64,000 nt of DNA from Mesorhabditis belari (GCA_958450365.1 CAUEEP010000743.1:2906001-2970000), one strand, 5' to 3'. Shown: positions 23,304-34,346, numbered from the stretch's first letter. The notes: generated by a model from the sequence alone, not told the origin. Made by a program: numbers and translations.

Positions 23304-24029
23304 ACTCCTCCCACTTTCAGCCACGAGAAAGCTTTCTTTATTTACAATATTTATTACCCTTGTTTTTTTCTGTCATTACTGTTCTATTCGATTCTCTTTG
23401 TGTGTGTTTTTTATCTATTCCCATTTTCGTGAATTTGATATCTTAAAGACAGGTTCAGCAATGCCGTGTTGCTCCTTTGATTTGCTGATCTCTGAAGCGC
23501 TAATTTTATTAACTCATATATTTTTCTTTTCACTACAAATGAATGTTCTTCTTGTTGTTGTTTTGTTTTCTTTTTTTTCTTCTTCTTCATCTAAAACTTG
23601 TTATTGCGTTAAGGGTTTATGAGAATTGGATGTATCTTGTAAAGTGTCAAAAAAAAACAAACATTGGCCGTGATTTGGAATAAACTTTTTTTTGAGGGCA
23701 AAGAGTGGCTCAGTTATGAAAGGCGATGAAATTCTAGGAGAAAAACACCATTTTCAGGGTTCTTTGTGTTGTACTTTACGCGAAAAAATTAAAAAACATA
23801 ACCTTTTCTAATGCATTCATGGCTCAAGCAAGCTAGCTCAAGCTAGTAGGCTAGGTGGAGTGCGTTTCCAGACTTCAAAGATTTAATCTTGCATCACACT
23901 CAAATGCAAATCTCGCGGCTTAGTGCAAAGTGAGGGTTGACCTTGGGATCCTTCCCATTCTCTTTCTTCATTCAAATCAATGACCCTTCCTCATTTTTAA
24001 AGTCTTTGAAAACAACGAAAAATCGATCG
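23304..24029. other. 3' region of the SWIB gene and intergenic spacer
   Basis: T-rich 3' flank. An ATAAA-type signal (GGAATAAAC) near 23678 could be the polyadenylation site of the SWIB gene. The frame at 23278-23622 overlaps the true stop and is not a gene. Confidence 0.4.
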
Positions 24030-25137
24030 ATGTATTTCTTCTTAACTATATTCTCATTTTTTCCCTTTTTACCTTCTTTCGTCTCGGCCGAGTGAGTTTC
24101 ATATTTTTTTTTTATTCATTATTTTGGTTTTATAGGATTATTTTATAGGAATGTTTTCTGTGTTTATTACAGAGAAGCAAATGAGATCACTTGTGGGTGA
24201 GTTGATAGAGGAAAGTTGAGAAAGAAAGTTGAATAGGCATGTCACTTGTAAAACGCATGAGGTCGACAATGCGACTGTTTATGCGGAAGATGGGGTCGAT
24301 ATGAAATTGCCGATTGGATGGTTTGAGTTTAAAAATAGATTTTAAAGATAATGATGAAGAGTGGCGACATGGGCGGGAGTCGAACCCGAGTCGTATGGGC
24401 TAGAGACAAGGGCGCTCGCACTGCGCCATCTACAGAGCATGGTGGGTCATGTGGGCTAGAGGCCATGCGAGCCATCTACTAGCTGACTCTAGTAGATGGC
24501 TCGCACTGCCCCACCTACTAGGACATGGTCGAGTGGGTAACGCACGCGTTTCTCAAATGAACAGAAGAGAGAATTCACGGGTTTGGCTCCTCTCGCCGCC
24601 AATTCTTGGTCGGATTTTGCTACGAAATATCGAAATATTTTTGGTATCGAATCGGCGTGCAACAAACTCGAAACGATAACTCTTGGTTCAATCTCTACAA
24701 GCGCCGTCAATCCGGGAACGGATACTGGGATTTCTACACGATGATCCCAGAACGAAACTGTGCTGGGTAGAAAAATGATGATTGTTTCTTTGAAAAAAAT
24801 AATGTTTCAGTCAATTCGGCATTCATTCAGCTGATAAGAGTTTACCGGGATCGGTGACAGTCAAAGAGAAATGGTGCTTTCAAAGATTGGCTGATCAAAT
24901 CGAACGAAAGAGTACTTCGGAAAAGTGAGTCAAAGAATAATTTGACAGTGATGAGCTTGATCGCTTTTAAAATAGTCAGAAATTGTCAGAAAACTTTGTA
25001 AAAGTGATGAACTTGATCGTTTTTTAAGAATCGACGTCTATCAATGCCGTCAATGTGTCTTTCATACGTGCTGGCTTGGTTGGAGGGTTTTGCCGGCTCA
25101 CCGCGACTATCTCACGAATCTTCGTTCTGTGCCCTAA
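24030..25137 (+). CDS. Putative secreted protein, unrecognised
   Basis: ATG at 24030 opens MYFFLTIFSFFPFLPSFVSA, a signal peptide ending at a GTGAGT donor (24092). Further exons: 24173-24193 (EEANEITC), about 24237-24320 (GHVTCKTHEVDNATVYAEDG, then MKLPIGW), a segment ending at 24767 (NSWFNLYKRRQSGNGYWDFY), 24815-24924 (FGIHSADKSLPGSVTVKEK) and about 25030-25137 (VYQCRQCVFHTCWLGW), stop TAA. Where I could test phases they agree. The start of the fourth exon is unclear because tRNA-like SINE sequence fills 24360-24640. I do not recognise the family. Possible residual coding function or a gene disrupted by the insertions. Confidence 0.5.
24360..24640. mobile_element. tRNA-derived SINE cluster
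   Basis: Minus-strand head 24364-24436 has A-box TAGATGGCGCAGTGCGAGCG and B-box GGGTTCGACTCCC. Short inverted copies of GAGCCATCTACTAG lie around 24470-24500. A second, plus-strand head at 24520-24600 has a TGGTCGAGTGGGTAACGC A box and a degraded B box. The acceptor arms do not pair, so these are not functional tRNAs. Similar heads occur at 45730, 56045 and 56205. Confidence 0.55.
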
Positions 25138-25291
25138 TCGCTATAAACAATTTATTCGTTTTATATTTAATCACAGATCATTTCTTCTCTTATAAATTTC
25201 CTTTTCTTTCCACATCAACTTTCGTATAATCAAAGTAGTAAGTTTTCGCTAGTCTACCCCTCGACTCAGTGCTTTCTTCTAAAATTGAGCT

Positions 25292-26959
25292 TTAAAAAAA
25301 GTTAACAAATAAAAGAAAACCGAGTAATCCTTTCAATCCGGATTTTCTCCATTCATCATAATACTTGAGGCTACTTTGAAGATAAATTGTGGCATGCTCA
25401 TCCGGGTTCAACTCGTCGATCTCTTTTCTGAAATGAAATCAACGCTTTGATAATTCGATAGGTTAGATAGCTAAGTATTTGTAGTTTATATTTGTAGTTT
25501 GTAGTATTTATAAAGTACAATATTCAATTCAAAGTTCAATCCTCATAAGCTAACCGTGATAGCCAAGCAGCAGCGGCTGCTTCATGCACGCATGGCTTCG
25601 GTTCATGTACTCCACCAGGTTTCAACCGCATCACCACCACAAAATATAAATCAGCGACAATACCAAATTTGAGATTTTGCATATGTCTAAAGTACAGAAT
25701 ATAAAAAATTATGCATTTTTTAAAGAAATCCGTCAAAAATGGTAGCAACCCGGCTGGAGCTCGTTCGTAAACTTGATAGAATCAAATTTTATACTTTCGA
25801 AGTTTCGAAGATAACTTCAAAGATGTTTGGTCAAGATTCAGGGCTTCAATTCTCTACATAACACTTGGTACTTTAGAATTAGATTCCGCTTTTGACAACT
25901 ACATTACTACAACTAGATAAATAAGATTTTTTTTTTTGTAATTTGTTCCCTCACCGAAAACCCAACAAAGCAACTCCCTCAACATCGACGCCAGTTTCTT
26001 CTTTAACCTAAATTTGAGACTTTAGAAAAATAATACAGAAATGATATCATTAGATGCTAAAAATCGAAATGTTTTCCAACTTCTCTAGCTGCCGCCTCTA
26101 GTAAACTCTCTCCAGGATCCATTAAACCGCCCGGGAATTTCCAACCCAAATAGATGCCCTGTTTTTCTCGCATCATCAAGAATCGACCTATATTGGAGGC
26201 GTTTTTTAAAATTATAATATATAATAAACCTTCATCATCTACCGTAATCCCACCGACACCAATTTGTGTGAACGGGTAACTGAAAGAAAAATTTTAAAGA
26301 AACTTCTTTCCAATTCCTCACGTTGGAAGATTCGCTTTCCCTTTATTTGGCAAAAATTTCGTCATCATCAAATATTTGGGTTGTGCGTGATGAAATTCGA
26401 AATCAGCACTTGTTAGAATTGGGATCAATATTGAATGCTAATTGAATTGAAATGAATTGCTATTGAATGCAAATTCTGGGGAGGCTAATTTCAGCAATTT
26501 TTTTGCGCAACTCGCCATAACTTTCTTTTAAGTGGGTGAATCTTTATGGCTTTGGTTTCATTTTGTAGATCTCAATAAGTGCAACAAAATGAAACCAAAA
26601 TCATAAAGATTGTCCGACTTAGAAGAAAGTTATGGCCAGTTGCGCAAAAAAATTTGCGGAAATTAGCCTGCCCCGAAATTCTTTCATAAGTACCTCTTTT
26701 GGTACTTTCATCCAAACAGTCTTTATCCCTTGTTCTTTCCAATTTTCGATAAACGACGGCAATAAATTTTCGAATTCATTTGGATCGATTTCATTTAATT
26801 TCTAAAGTAAAAATCAAAGCAAAGATTTATATAGATAATTTTAATTTTAAAATCATTTTTAAGAACTTTACAAACCTGTGTATTCAACGTAATTCCATTG
26901 TAGAAATCTTTTCTCCAAATCTCCGACCAATTTTGTAAAGCCGTCGATGTTTCAGCCAT
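25292..26959 (-). CDS. NUDT6-like Nudix hydrolase
   Basis: The minus-strand ATG is at 26957-26959 and the stop at 25292-25294. An N-terminal region (LNEIDPNEFENLLPSFIENW, then GIKTVWMKVPKE) matches the pre-Nudix region of the NUDT6 family. FEFHHAQPKYLMMTKFLP and IGVGGITVDDEGRFLMM follow, then the Nudix box: GLMDPGESLLEAAAREV plus KEETGV across an intron, fitting G-x5-E-x7-REU-x-EE-x-G-U with all catalytic glutamates present. Downstream are DLYFVVVMRLKPGG and a C-terminal helix (YLQSSLKYYDEWRKSG). Nudix enzymes cleave nucleoside diphosphates linked to other groups; the NUDT6 substrate is not firmly known. One intron contains a MITE at 26478-26675. About 270 aa. Confidence 0.87.
26478..26675. 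mobile_element. hAT-like MITE, GGGGAGGCTAATTTC ends
   Basis: Palindromic element with ends GGGGAGGCTAATTTC and complement, and long arms containing CCATAACTTTCTT. Flanked by AAATTCT on both sides (26471-26477 and 26676-26682). A relative lies at 38112-38291 and a half-copy in 1893-1990. It lies in an intron of the Nudix gene. Confidence 0.8.
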
Positions 26960-28237
26960 TCTGATAAATCTAATAATATGAAATATTGGTTTTTTGAAAA
27001 GAAAAATATTTTTTTAAACCTATTGAATGTTAGAATTTGTCGGGTTTTCGTTAAAAATGCGGCCAGCGTTTGTGGGAAATGATTGAAAAGGAAAGGAAGA
27101 AAGAAAAAATGCAAGAGAGCAAAGTCTGAAAGAAAAGGGGATTGGGGGAAAAGGATAAGACTCGAGACTACAAACTGGCAAAAGACCAATCGTTTTCCAT
27201 AACTACAGAAATTTTCATCAAAAAACTAGCTGCAAAAGCCATAGATGGTTTATTTTGAAAATTAGAGCCTCAACATCAGAACATTTTCCAACTACTGTCA
27301 ATTTCGGGTTATCTTTACATTTTTCATGCATAATATAGGAAAAAAGGGACTAAAAATTTAAAAATTCATCGGTACATCTTATAAAAACGAATAAAAACTG
27401 CGAAAAGAGAAGAGAAACTCGTAAAAAACAGAAGAACAACGAAATCCTCGACATTCGTTCGCCTTATCATCGATTTAGTGGAATGCTTTAAAATTGTTAA
27501 AGGCATTCATCCCGACCCCCTTTTTTCTGGTCTCTTTGAATTCGGCTTTTGAATTCGGCCTCCAGAATTCGGCCTTTTCTCATACGCCAACCTTCCGTTT
27601 CCTCTAAAAGCCCCCACAGTTTCTTTTTTAATCGAGTTATTAAGTTATTAAATTCTGGAACATTTTACCCCCTGATGTTCGTGATATTTCCACCTTGGCT
27701 AGATTTAAAGCCGCAATTTCGGCAATTGATTTGACTGCTCTGTGATTCTTTCTTGAGGTATCTATTTATCTTTTGGGTGTGTTTTGAGTGGTGTCCCGGG
27801 TAATTATTGTGATTTTGTTTTGTCGCTATTCAACTGAATAAAGCATATATATATATATATATATTCACTACACAAATGCTTTAATGCTTTCTTACTTCAA
27901 AGAAATCCTCAAAAATTTAGGTCAATCATTGAATATGAATCGAAAATTCATCCGCATATCACTTGTTTTCTTTTTAGCAAAATCTAAAATCAAAAAATTT
28001 AGATACAAACCTTATTCCTTGCTTTTTTCATTGTCCCTTTCACATTAGCACTATGGTAACTGTCAATTTCGTCAATTTGTCAATTTCGTCAAATGTCAAT
28101 TAAACTGAAAGTTTTTTTGTATAAAAATAGCAAAAACAAAACGAGTTATTAGATGATATTAGATGATTTTCTTTTACAAAATAAAAAGTATTTCATATTT
28201 TTATTTAAGTTAGTTTTTCTGGAAAAAGCAAAAGAAT
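26960..28237. other. Intergenic; one weak signal-peptide-like frame
   Basis: (TA)n microsatellite at 27846-27862. An ATG at 27935 opens MNRKFIRISLVFFLA, which could be the signal-peptide exon of the broken His/Tyr-rich gene downstream; this is speculative. Nothing else was recognised. Confidence 0.35.
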
Positions 28238-28321
28238 TGCCCACTGACGGGATTGAACCGTCGACCTTCTGTTTTCCCAGTCGCGTACGAGACAGACGCT
28301 CTGCCACTGAGCTAAACAGGC
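28238..28321 (-). tRNA. tRNA-Thr (anticodon CGT) with 12-nt intron
   Basis: On the minus strand the 5' acceptor strand GCCTGTT faces the 3' strand with CAGTGGGC. The D arm is TAGCTCAGTGGCAGAGC. The anticodon stem TCTGT pairs with ACAGA around loop CTCGTA, then an insert of 12 nt just 3' of position 37, the canonical tRNA intron site. The T arm GACGGTTCAATCCCGTC pairs well. 84 nt unspliced, 72 nt after intron removal. All stems are mostly intact (one or two mismatches in the acceptor), so it is probably functional. It sits 81 bp from the decayed mariner. Confidence 0.8.
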
Positions 28322-28401
28322 ACACCGACGGGGGTGAAAAGGTGGCTATATGTTGCGGGGTCACTCTTGAAAGCTCGCAAAAAGAAATCATAATAGTAAT
28401 A

Positions 28402-29648
28402 TTAGGTTGGCAACTTAATAATGACGCGTCACTACTTAACATGTTTTTTGTAATTTCAAGCACCGTTTCTTCCCTCTTTTTTGCATATATACAAAGTAAA
28501 AGATGTCTGCATAAATAACATTTAGTGCTCCGAATTTCATCATTCGCTTTTTGGCAAAAAATGGAGGACAAAAAATTCCGTATTCGAGCTGTATTGTTCT
28601 ACGATTTTTAACAAGGAAAATCACCAGCTGAATCTCATCGCACGATCATCACTGTTTTTGGAGAGAAAAGTATAAACATTGGGCAATGTCAACGATGGTT
28701 TCAAAGATTCCAAGGCGGCGATGAAAGCCTCGTAGACGAGCCACACCAAGGACATCCTCCAGAAGTGGTCGATGATGACTTGCTCGCCTTAATTGAAGAT
28801 TGCAACACTCACGGTTCGTGAGTTGGCAGAAATATTTTAAGTATTCCATACGACAATCGAAAACTATTTATACAAACTTGGGAAAAAGAATCGATTGGAA
28901 AATGAGTTCCTCACGAATTGACCCAAAGCAACAAAATGGCCCGTGTCAATGTCGCCCAATTTTGCTACAAAAATGTAAATCAAACGACTTTTTCACAGGG
29001 TTTTGACTTCTGACGAAACGTGGATCAACTACGAGAACGCTAAACGCAAAAATCAATGGCTATCTGCTGGGCAGACCCCTTAAACCACTCCCAAACCTGA
29101 TATCCATGGGAAGAAGATAATGCTCTGTTGCTGGTGGAACTTCAAGGGATTGGTGCATTATGAAGTGCTGAAACCTGGCCAAATCGTCGATGCTGATCTT
29201 TATTCAAAGAATTAATGAGAGTTAACGAGTCTTTGAAGAAATTGGGGCTCAAACCGGAGAGAGTCAGATTTTTACACGACAACGCAAAATCTCACACTGC
29301 AAAGATCACTTATAAGAAAATCGAGGAACTTGGCTGGAAAGTTTTGCCCCACGCGCCTTATTCACCTGATCTGGCTCCTTCAGATTACTTTTTGTTTCGG
29401 TCGCTGAAGCACTTTTTGGAGGGAGGAAAGATCGATGATCATGCTCGGATCATAAAAGCAGTGAATGACTACTTCGCCTCAAAAACTCCCAAGTTCTTCG
29501 AGGATGGGATCCGGGATTTGCGCAGAAGATGGGAAGAAGTCATAGATACTAATGGAGAATACCTTTCGAATTGAAAGCTCTTCTTTTGTGTTTTTTTTAA
29601 ATAAATGATTTGTTACATAAACGGGTCATTATTAAGTTGCCAACCTAA
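28402..29648 (+). mobile_element. Decayed mariner transposon (DD34D)
   Basis: Inverted ends TTAGGTTGGCAACTTAATAA and complement are flanked by TA. Length 1247 bp is close to the usual 1.3 kb of mariner. The terminal motif matches other mariner elements. The transposase frame inside is broken (see 28561-29574). Confidence 0.95.
28561..29574 (+). pseudogene. mariner transposase pseudogene
   Basis: The reading runs MEDKKFRIRAVLFYDF, stop, then helix-turn-helix-like sequence (INIGQCQRWFQRFQGGDESL) and WVNH-like text with further stops and frame changes around 28820-29090. From 29025 it shows TSDETWINYENAKRKNQW (first catalytic Asp). The long open part 29215-29574 has LHDNAKSHTA (second Asp) and PYSPDLAPSDYFLF (third Asp), the DD34D spacing of mariner. 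The catalytic residues survive but the frame does not, so it cannot make active enzyme. Homology is certain. Confidence 0.95.
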
Positions 29649-29715
29649 TAAAATTGGAAAAACAATTCTTAATAGAAGAATCAATTTAATAGCAATAAAT
29701 AGAAGTCATTTTCAG

Positions 29716-30127
29716 GGTATGTCAGCATTATTCCGGATATTCTCGGAACACATTATCCCGGAACACGTGAAACCTATCCTCATGCGGTTTGACTTTGAGC
29801 GGTAAAATCTAAAGAATGCGTTATCTAAAGCGTTTGTTATTGCAAATTAAGGGTTAACCAGAAGGCAAGCAGAAGGCTTTGGACACAAATATTATGGCTA
29901 TGCGGATTTGAGCATAGATATTATGACTACGAGCCGCATCATCACAAGTCTCACTATGATTTCCATTATAAACCACATCACCAGTCGCATTTTGGATATG
30001 GTTAGTTCTAAAATGCTTTATCTTACTAGTTCTAGGAAATCAAGAACTTTCAGGACACTACGATGGTCATTATGGACCTTATTTTGAGCATGATCACCAT
30101 GATCACTATTACCAAGCCAGGAAATAG
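29716..30127 (+). pseudogene. His/Tyr-rich secreted-peptide gene remnant
   Basis: Three exon-like blocks with good splice sites: about 29717-29790, 29861-30000 and 30054-30127 (stop TAG). The last reads HYDGHYGPYFEHDHHDHYYQ. The middle reads FEHRYYDYEPHHHKSHYDF and PHHQSHFGYG in one frame, but its first part makes GFGHKYYGYAD only in another frame. The first block likewise splits between HYSGYSR and THYPGTRETYPHA in different frames. His/Tyr/Gly-rich composition on both sides of each break suggests 1-2-nt indels in an older coding sequence. Such peptides occur as nematode secreted or cuticle-associated products. Family is uncertain. Confidence 0.45.
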
Positions 30128-30374
30128 CGATTTTACATTTGTTTCTCTCTGAAAGCCTTATTTCATTGCACCTTTCTGCGCTTTATCTACAAAATACTAA
30201 ATAGTTAAACTATTTTGTGTATATTCTCGTAGATAAATATCGTTTTAGACAATTAAACAATTAAATCTGCTAGAGAGTTAAATGAAAATTTAAATAAAAA
30301 ATGACAATGCAATAGAATGAAAATTTTTCCCTGAAATTCTTTTTCAAAAAGAACGCGAAAAAGAATCATTCTAG

Positions 30375-30506
30375 ATTGCCTTGCAGGAAGTTCGTTCGAT
30401 GGAAGGACTAAGAGCCTTGCATCCATTTCTCTATACCGATCATTCGTCTTTTATTTTCACAATCAGAGAAACCTTCATGTGTCTACTATTTACATCACTG
30501 ATACAT
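30375..30506 (+). pseudogene. Duplicated exon of the downstream M28-like gene
   Basis: Nearly identical to exon 8 of the M28-like gene (32748-32880), including the acceptor side (TTCTAG) and donor (GTAAGATTTT). It lacks one C (TCGTCTTTTATT against TCGTCTTTCTATT), which breaks the frame, and has a few substitutions. Similarity fades within about 10-15 bp on each side, so a small segmental copy landed upstream of the gene start. Confidence 0.9.
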
Positions 30507-30878
30507 GTAAGATTTTAGAACGCGCCGAGACTCGTCTACGGTAGAATAAACGCAAAAAACGACTAGATTAAAAATCAGCTAGATCAAAAGCTAGCTAGTT
30601 TTTTTCAGCTAGTTTTTTTTTCCAATCAACTAGATTTCTTTTAACTTTTCTAATAAAATTCTCTTGAATAACTAAAATTGAGTTGAAAAAGAAAACAAAA
30701 AAAAACACGCTAAACAAGAACAAACACAAGCACACACGGAAAATTTCGGAAATTCGGGGAAAAGATCGGTGGTGCCGCAGGGGTTTTGACGGCCGTCAAC
30801 ATCTCGATTCCCTATTTTTCCCCCGTCTATTGCTGATCATTTATGGCTTTTTAGACCATTCGATAGTAAATCACAGCA

Positions 30879-33820
30879 ATGCCTTCTCGATTGTGCTATT
30901 ATTTCTCTTATCTCATCTACTATTTTCTACTGAATCATGTCACTTCTCAACTCTCCGATATTGACCGAATGAAGCATGATTTGTCCAAATTTCTTTCAAT
31001 CCCAAGGTTAGAACAGTTTTAGACTTACTGAAAAAAAACAAAAGAATTAGATTTACGATTGATGAGAAGAAACGAGCTAGAGAAGAAATATCAAAAGCTT
31101 TTGGAGGGATAGGACTTTCCGCTATGACACACAGTTTTATTTCCGAGGAGGATTCGGTAAGTAAAATTTATAGCATTATAACCTATCAATGCTAGTCAAA
31201 CAAACAAACAAAATAGTCAACAAACAACAAACAAACAAACAACAGGGCACAATCAAGGCTTCAATTCGTCATTTCGGAACAACAAAAGATCGACTTGCAA
31301 CTTATTTGAATATATGTTTAGGAAAGCAACAGAAAAGAGTCAACTCTTTGATAGTTTAGGTACTGTTACAATATCAGAAACGTTTTCTACTCACCTGTTG
31401 GCTGTGAGATTAGGAGTGGTGATGGTTGTTGAGAAGCTAGAGCTGAGTTGAGAGCCAGTCAACTAGGCTTATCCCTTCCCTAGGGTTGTCCTTTAAATTG
31501 TGATCAAATTCTGATCAATGCTAGCATTCGAACTAAATAAAGTTCAATTATTGAAATTTTCAGACATCACTAGGTCACAATGTGATTTCTATTCAAGCCG
31601 GTCCTCACTACGGTACAATGAATGACGAGGTCGTAATCGTAGCTGCTAACTACGATACGCTAGACGATTTGCCAGGTTTCTTTTACAAAGTTTACATAAA
31701 TCGTACATTAATGCTTAAAAATTCAAGGAGTTGACGATAACGGCAGCGGTGTGGCAGCAGTTCTTGAAACAGCGAGAACAATGGCTACTTTAGATCGACT
31801 TTATCCAAGAAGATTCACCATCATCTATGCGCTTTTTGATATGAAGCACCAGGTAAGGTTTTCTTTAAAAAAAATTTTCTTAGAACTCATATTCAGGGTC
31901 TTGCTGGTAGTCATGCTTTTGTCTCGGATGTAGTGTTGCCAATCTTGCAAAACACAAATGCGACTATTGGAGCCGTGATCATTTTAGACGGTCTAGCTCA
32001 TTTCGATCCTTTCCCAACCACTCAAACAATGCCTCCAGGATTTGAAAAGGTATTTTCATAAATACTTATTCAGTAATAAAAATAGATATCATAAATATCA
32101 TAAATACCGTATTTTCTGTAATAGTAGTGCGCACTACAATTTTTTCAATCCCCCTCCAGCCTGCACCACTATTACAGACTACACTACTATTACAGACTAC
32201 ACTACTATTACAGACTACACTACTATTACAGCCTGCACTACTATTACAGACTACACTACTATTACAGACTACACTACTATTACAGCCTGCACCACTATTA
32301 CAGACTACACTACTATTACAGACTGCACCAATTACAGACTACACTACTATTACAGACTGCACCATAACAGACAACACTATTACAGACTACACTACTATTA
32401 CAGACTACACTACTATTACAGAAAATACGGTATTCATCAATACTTCTCAATACTTGTTTAAAGTTCTTTCCCGGAGCTGCTCGAGAGCTTTCTCTTCACA
32501 ATCATATGGGCGATTTTGTGCAAGTGACTGCAAGAGCCGGTATTGATGATCCACTCTTGCAAAAGTAGGCATGAGCTTTATAGCTTTTTAAAACTTTATA
32601 GGCTTATAGTAATTTAAAGCTTTATAGTTTCGTGGCAGCTTTCACTCGAGCCACTTCAATGATCGCTCCAGATTGGTCCTTCAGACCATGGCTTCTTCCA
32701 CTTAAGGTAAAGGGAGAATGGAAAGCTTCTTTCATGAATCGTTCTAGATTGCCTTGCACGAAGTTCGTTCGATGGAAGGACTAAGAGCCTTGCATCCATT
32801 TCTCTATGCCGATCATTCGTCTTTCTATTTTCACAATCAGAGAAACCTTGATGTGCCTACTATTTACATCACTGATACATGTAAGATTTTTTGAGTAATT
32901 TAGTGAAACAAACAAATTTAGTGAGTAATCGTGGTGTTAAACAATATTGCACATATTGTGACGGTCTTTATATGATTAACGAGCAAAATCTACGGTAAGT
33001 GGTAAAGCAAATGCAATGTATTGGGTTGTCCAGTTATGAATGCGCGTCTTTTACTATTTTGTAAATTTCTCAAGATAGCGAACAGATTTATATGAGTGTT
33101 ATATATCATTCGAAAGCTGAAGATCTCCTCTACATTTTGATATACAAAGTTTCTGAATTCATTCAACGTTTTGGGAAATTGGCTGCACAAAGGGAGAGGT
33201 CGTTTTTCCAAAAAAAACCCATTCCAGCTTAGCTGTTCCTCAAGTTTTATGGTGTAAAATAACCGCCCAGAAAAGAAAAGAAAAGTAAAGATGCTCTGAA
33301 ATTGTTATATTTTTAAAAAAGTTGTATTGATATATCTATTGGCCAAATATCAAACGGTTAACTCAATTTGAGCGGAGCCAAAACTTGATCCAAAGGCACC
33401 CTTCCATTTTTTTTTGGCCACCTCTTCTTCTGTGCAGTCAATTTGCCCAAAAGCTGAACAAATTCAAAAACTTTTTATATCAAAATGTAGAGGAGATCTT
33501 CAGCTTTCGAATAATACTCATAAATATCTTTTTCTCGATTTCGGTATCTTGAGAAATTTACAAAATAGTAAAAGACGCGCATTCATAAAACAAAATTCAT
33601 AAACAAACAAAAAAACAACCCAATAAATGATTTCAGCTTTCTTTCTCTAATGACGGATACGGTAATCCGAAGTGTTGTGCAAATTTCACAGTCAGAAGGT
33701 GAGAAAAGAAAGATGTTTGCATGATTAGCATGATTAGCAAAAGATTTAGCTGCTGGAATCGTCGATGAAATGTTTTTGACTTTTGGTTTCGGAGCACAAG
33801 CATTGAGAAAGAAGCTGTGA
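30879..33820 (+). CDS. M28-family peptidase homologue, probably catalytically dead
   Basis: Exons: 30879-31006, 31051-31156, 31564-31675, 31728-31852, 31897-32049, 32464-32564, 32628-32706, 32748-32880, 32922-32994, 33637-33698 and 33750-33820; phases all agree. The N terminus MPSRLCYYFSYLIYYFLLNH is signal-peptide-like. The fold is that of M28 zinc exopeptidases: VDDNGSGVAAVLE, GLAGSHAFV, YADHSSFYFHNQRNLDVP. The usual H-x-D at the first metal site reads NYD (AANYDTLDD), and the usual Glu-Glu before GLxGS reads MKHQ, so the general base and a ligand are missing. It is therefore probably a pseudoenzyme. About 380 aa. Introns carry two MITEs. A frame at 31252-31365 with a stop is an unplaced or poison exon. 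Confidence 0.82.
32105..32432. mobile_element. TA-flanked MITE with expanded 18-bp terminal-derived repeat
   Basis: Same ends as 12065-12256. About twelve to fourteen variant copies of the 18-nt unit ACTACTATTACAGACTAC, itself the inverted-repeat sequence, fill most of the element. Unique part CAATCCCCCTCCAGCCTGC is the complement of the unique part in the other copy. It lies in an intron of the M28-like gene. Confidence 0.9.
33019..33625. mobile_element. mariner-type MITE, TTGGGTTGTCCAGTTATGAA ends
   Basis: Long inverted arms of about 200 bp (33021-33225 and about 33400-33623). Ends TTGGGTTGT are flanked by TA. Shared arm sequence includes AAATGTAGAGGAGATCTTC. It lies in an intron of the M28-like gene. 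Open frames within are not genes. Confidence 0.8.
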
Positions 33821-34059
33821 TGATAAAAATCGATTGTTATTCACTTGTTAAGATTACAAATCTTTTTTTTTTGTACACCCAATGGGTGACTTAATTTTTT
33901 TTGTTTTCTAAATAAATTTTAGACAAATTCAACTGTTGCTCTGTAAAATAATAAGTAATGAATTAACAAAAAATATTCAGTAAATCTTTTAAGCTGGATA
34001 CTTTGGATATTATAATTATATAATTTCTTCAGATACAGTTGGAAAAGGTTGATAAAGTT

Positions 34060-34346
34060 TACCGTATTTCTTCGAATAGAAGACCGGGTAAAGAGTATGA
34101 TCGCGTACTCCTGCGTAGCAGCCCTTTTTAAAATTTCTTTTCTGCATAAAAGCTTTCAATGAAGTGCTATAGGGCTGGAAAATGACTCAAAAATACCACA
34201 TGAGCTAACAGATTTTTGAGTCATTTTCCAGCTCTATAGCACTTGATTGAAAGCTTTTATGTAGAAAAGAAATTTTAAAAAGGGCTGCTGCGCAGAAGTA
34301 CGCGATGATACTCTTCACCCGGTCTTCTATTCGAAGAAATACGGTA
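34060..34346. mobile_element. TA-flanked MITE, TACCGTATTTCTTCGAATAG family
   Basis: Near-complete palindrome. Ends TACCGTATTTCTTCGAATAG and complement are flanked by TA, with arms of about 130 bp (shared GAAGACCGGGT and AGGGCTGCTGCG-type sequence). Confidence 0.9.

Noticed and set aside
23278..23622. Phe/Leu-rich frame after the SWIB gene
   Set aside because: Starts inside the real last exon in another frame and runs through T-rich 3' sequence.
24364..24440. Possible functional tRNA
   Set aside because: The acceptor and anticodon stems do not pair; the sequence groups with the SINE heads.
28149..28571. Open frames on both strands
   Set aside because: They overlap the tRNA-Thr gene and the mariner end; no homology.
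31252..31365. Possible coding exon of the M28-like gene
   Set aside because: Ends in a stop, and the flanking exons join in phase without it; at most an alternative or poison exon.
32042..32546. Frames with TTITDY or LLQTTL repeats
   Set aside because: Translations of the MITE minisatellite; the true exons lie on either side.
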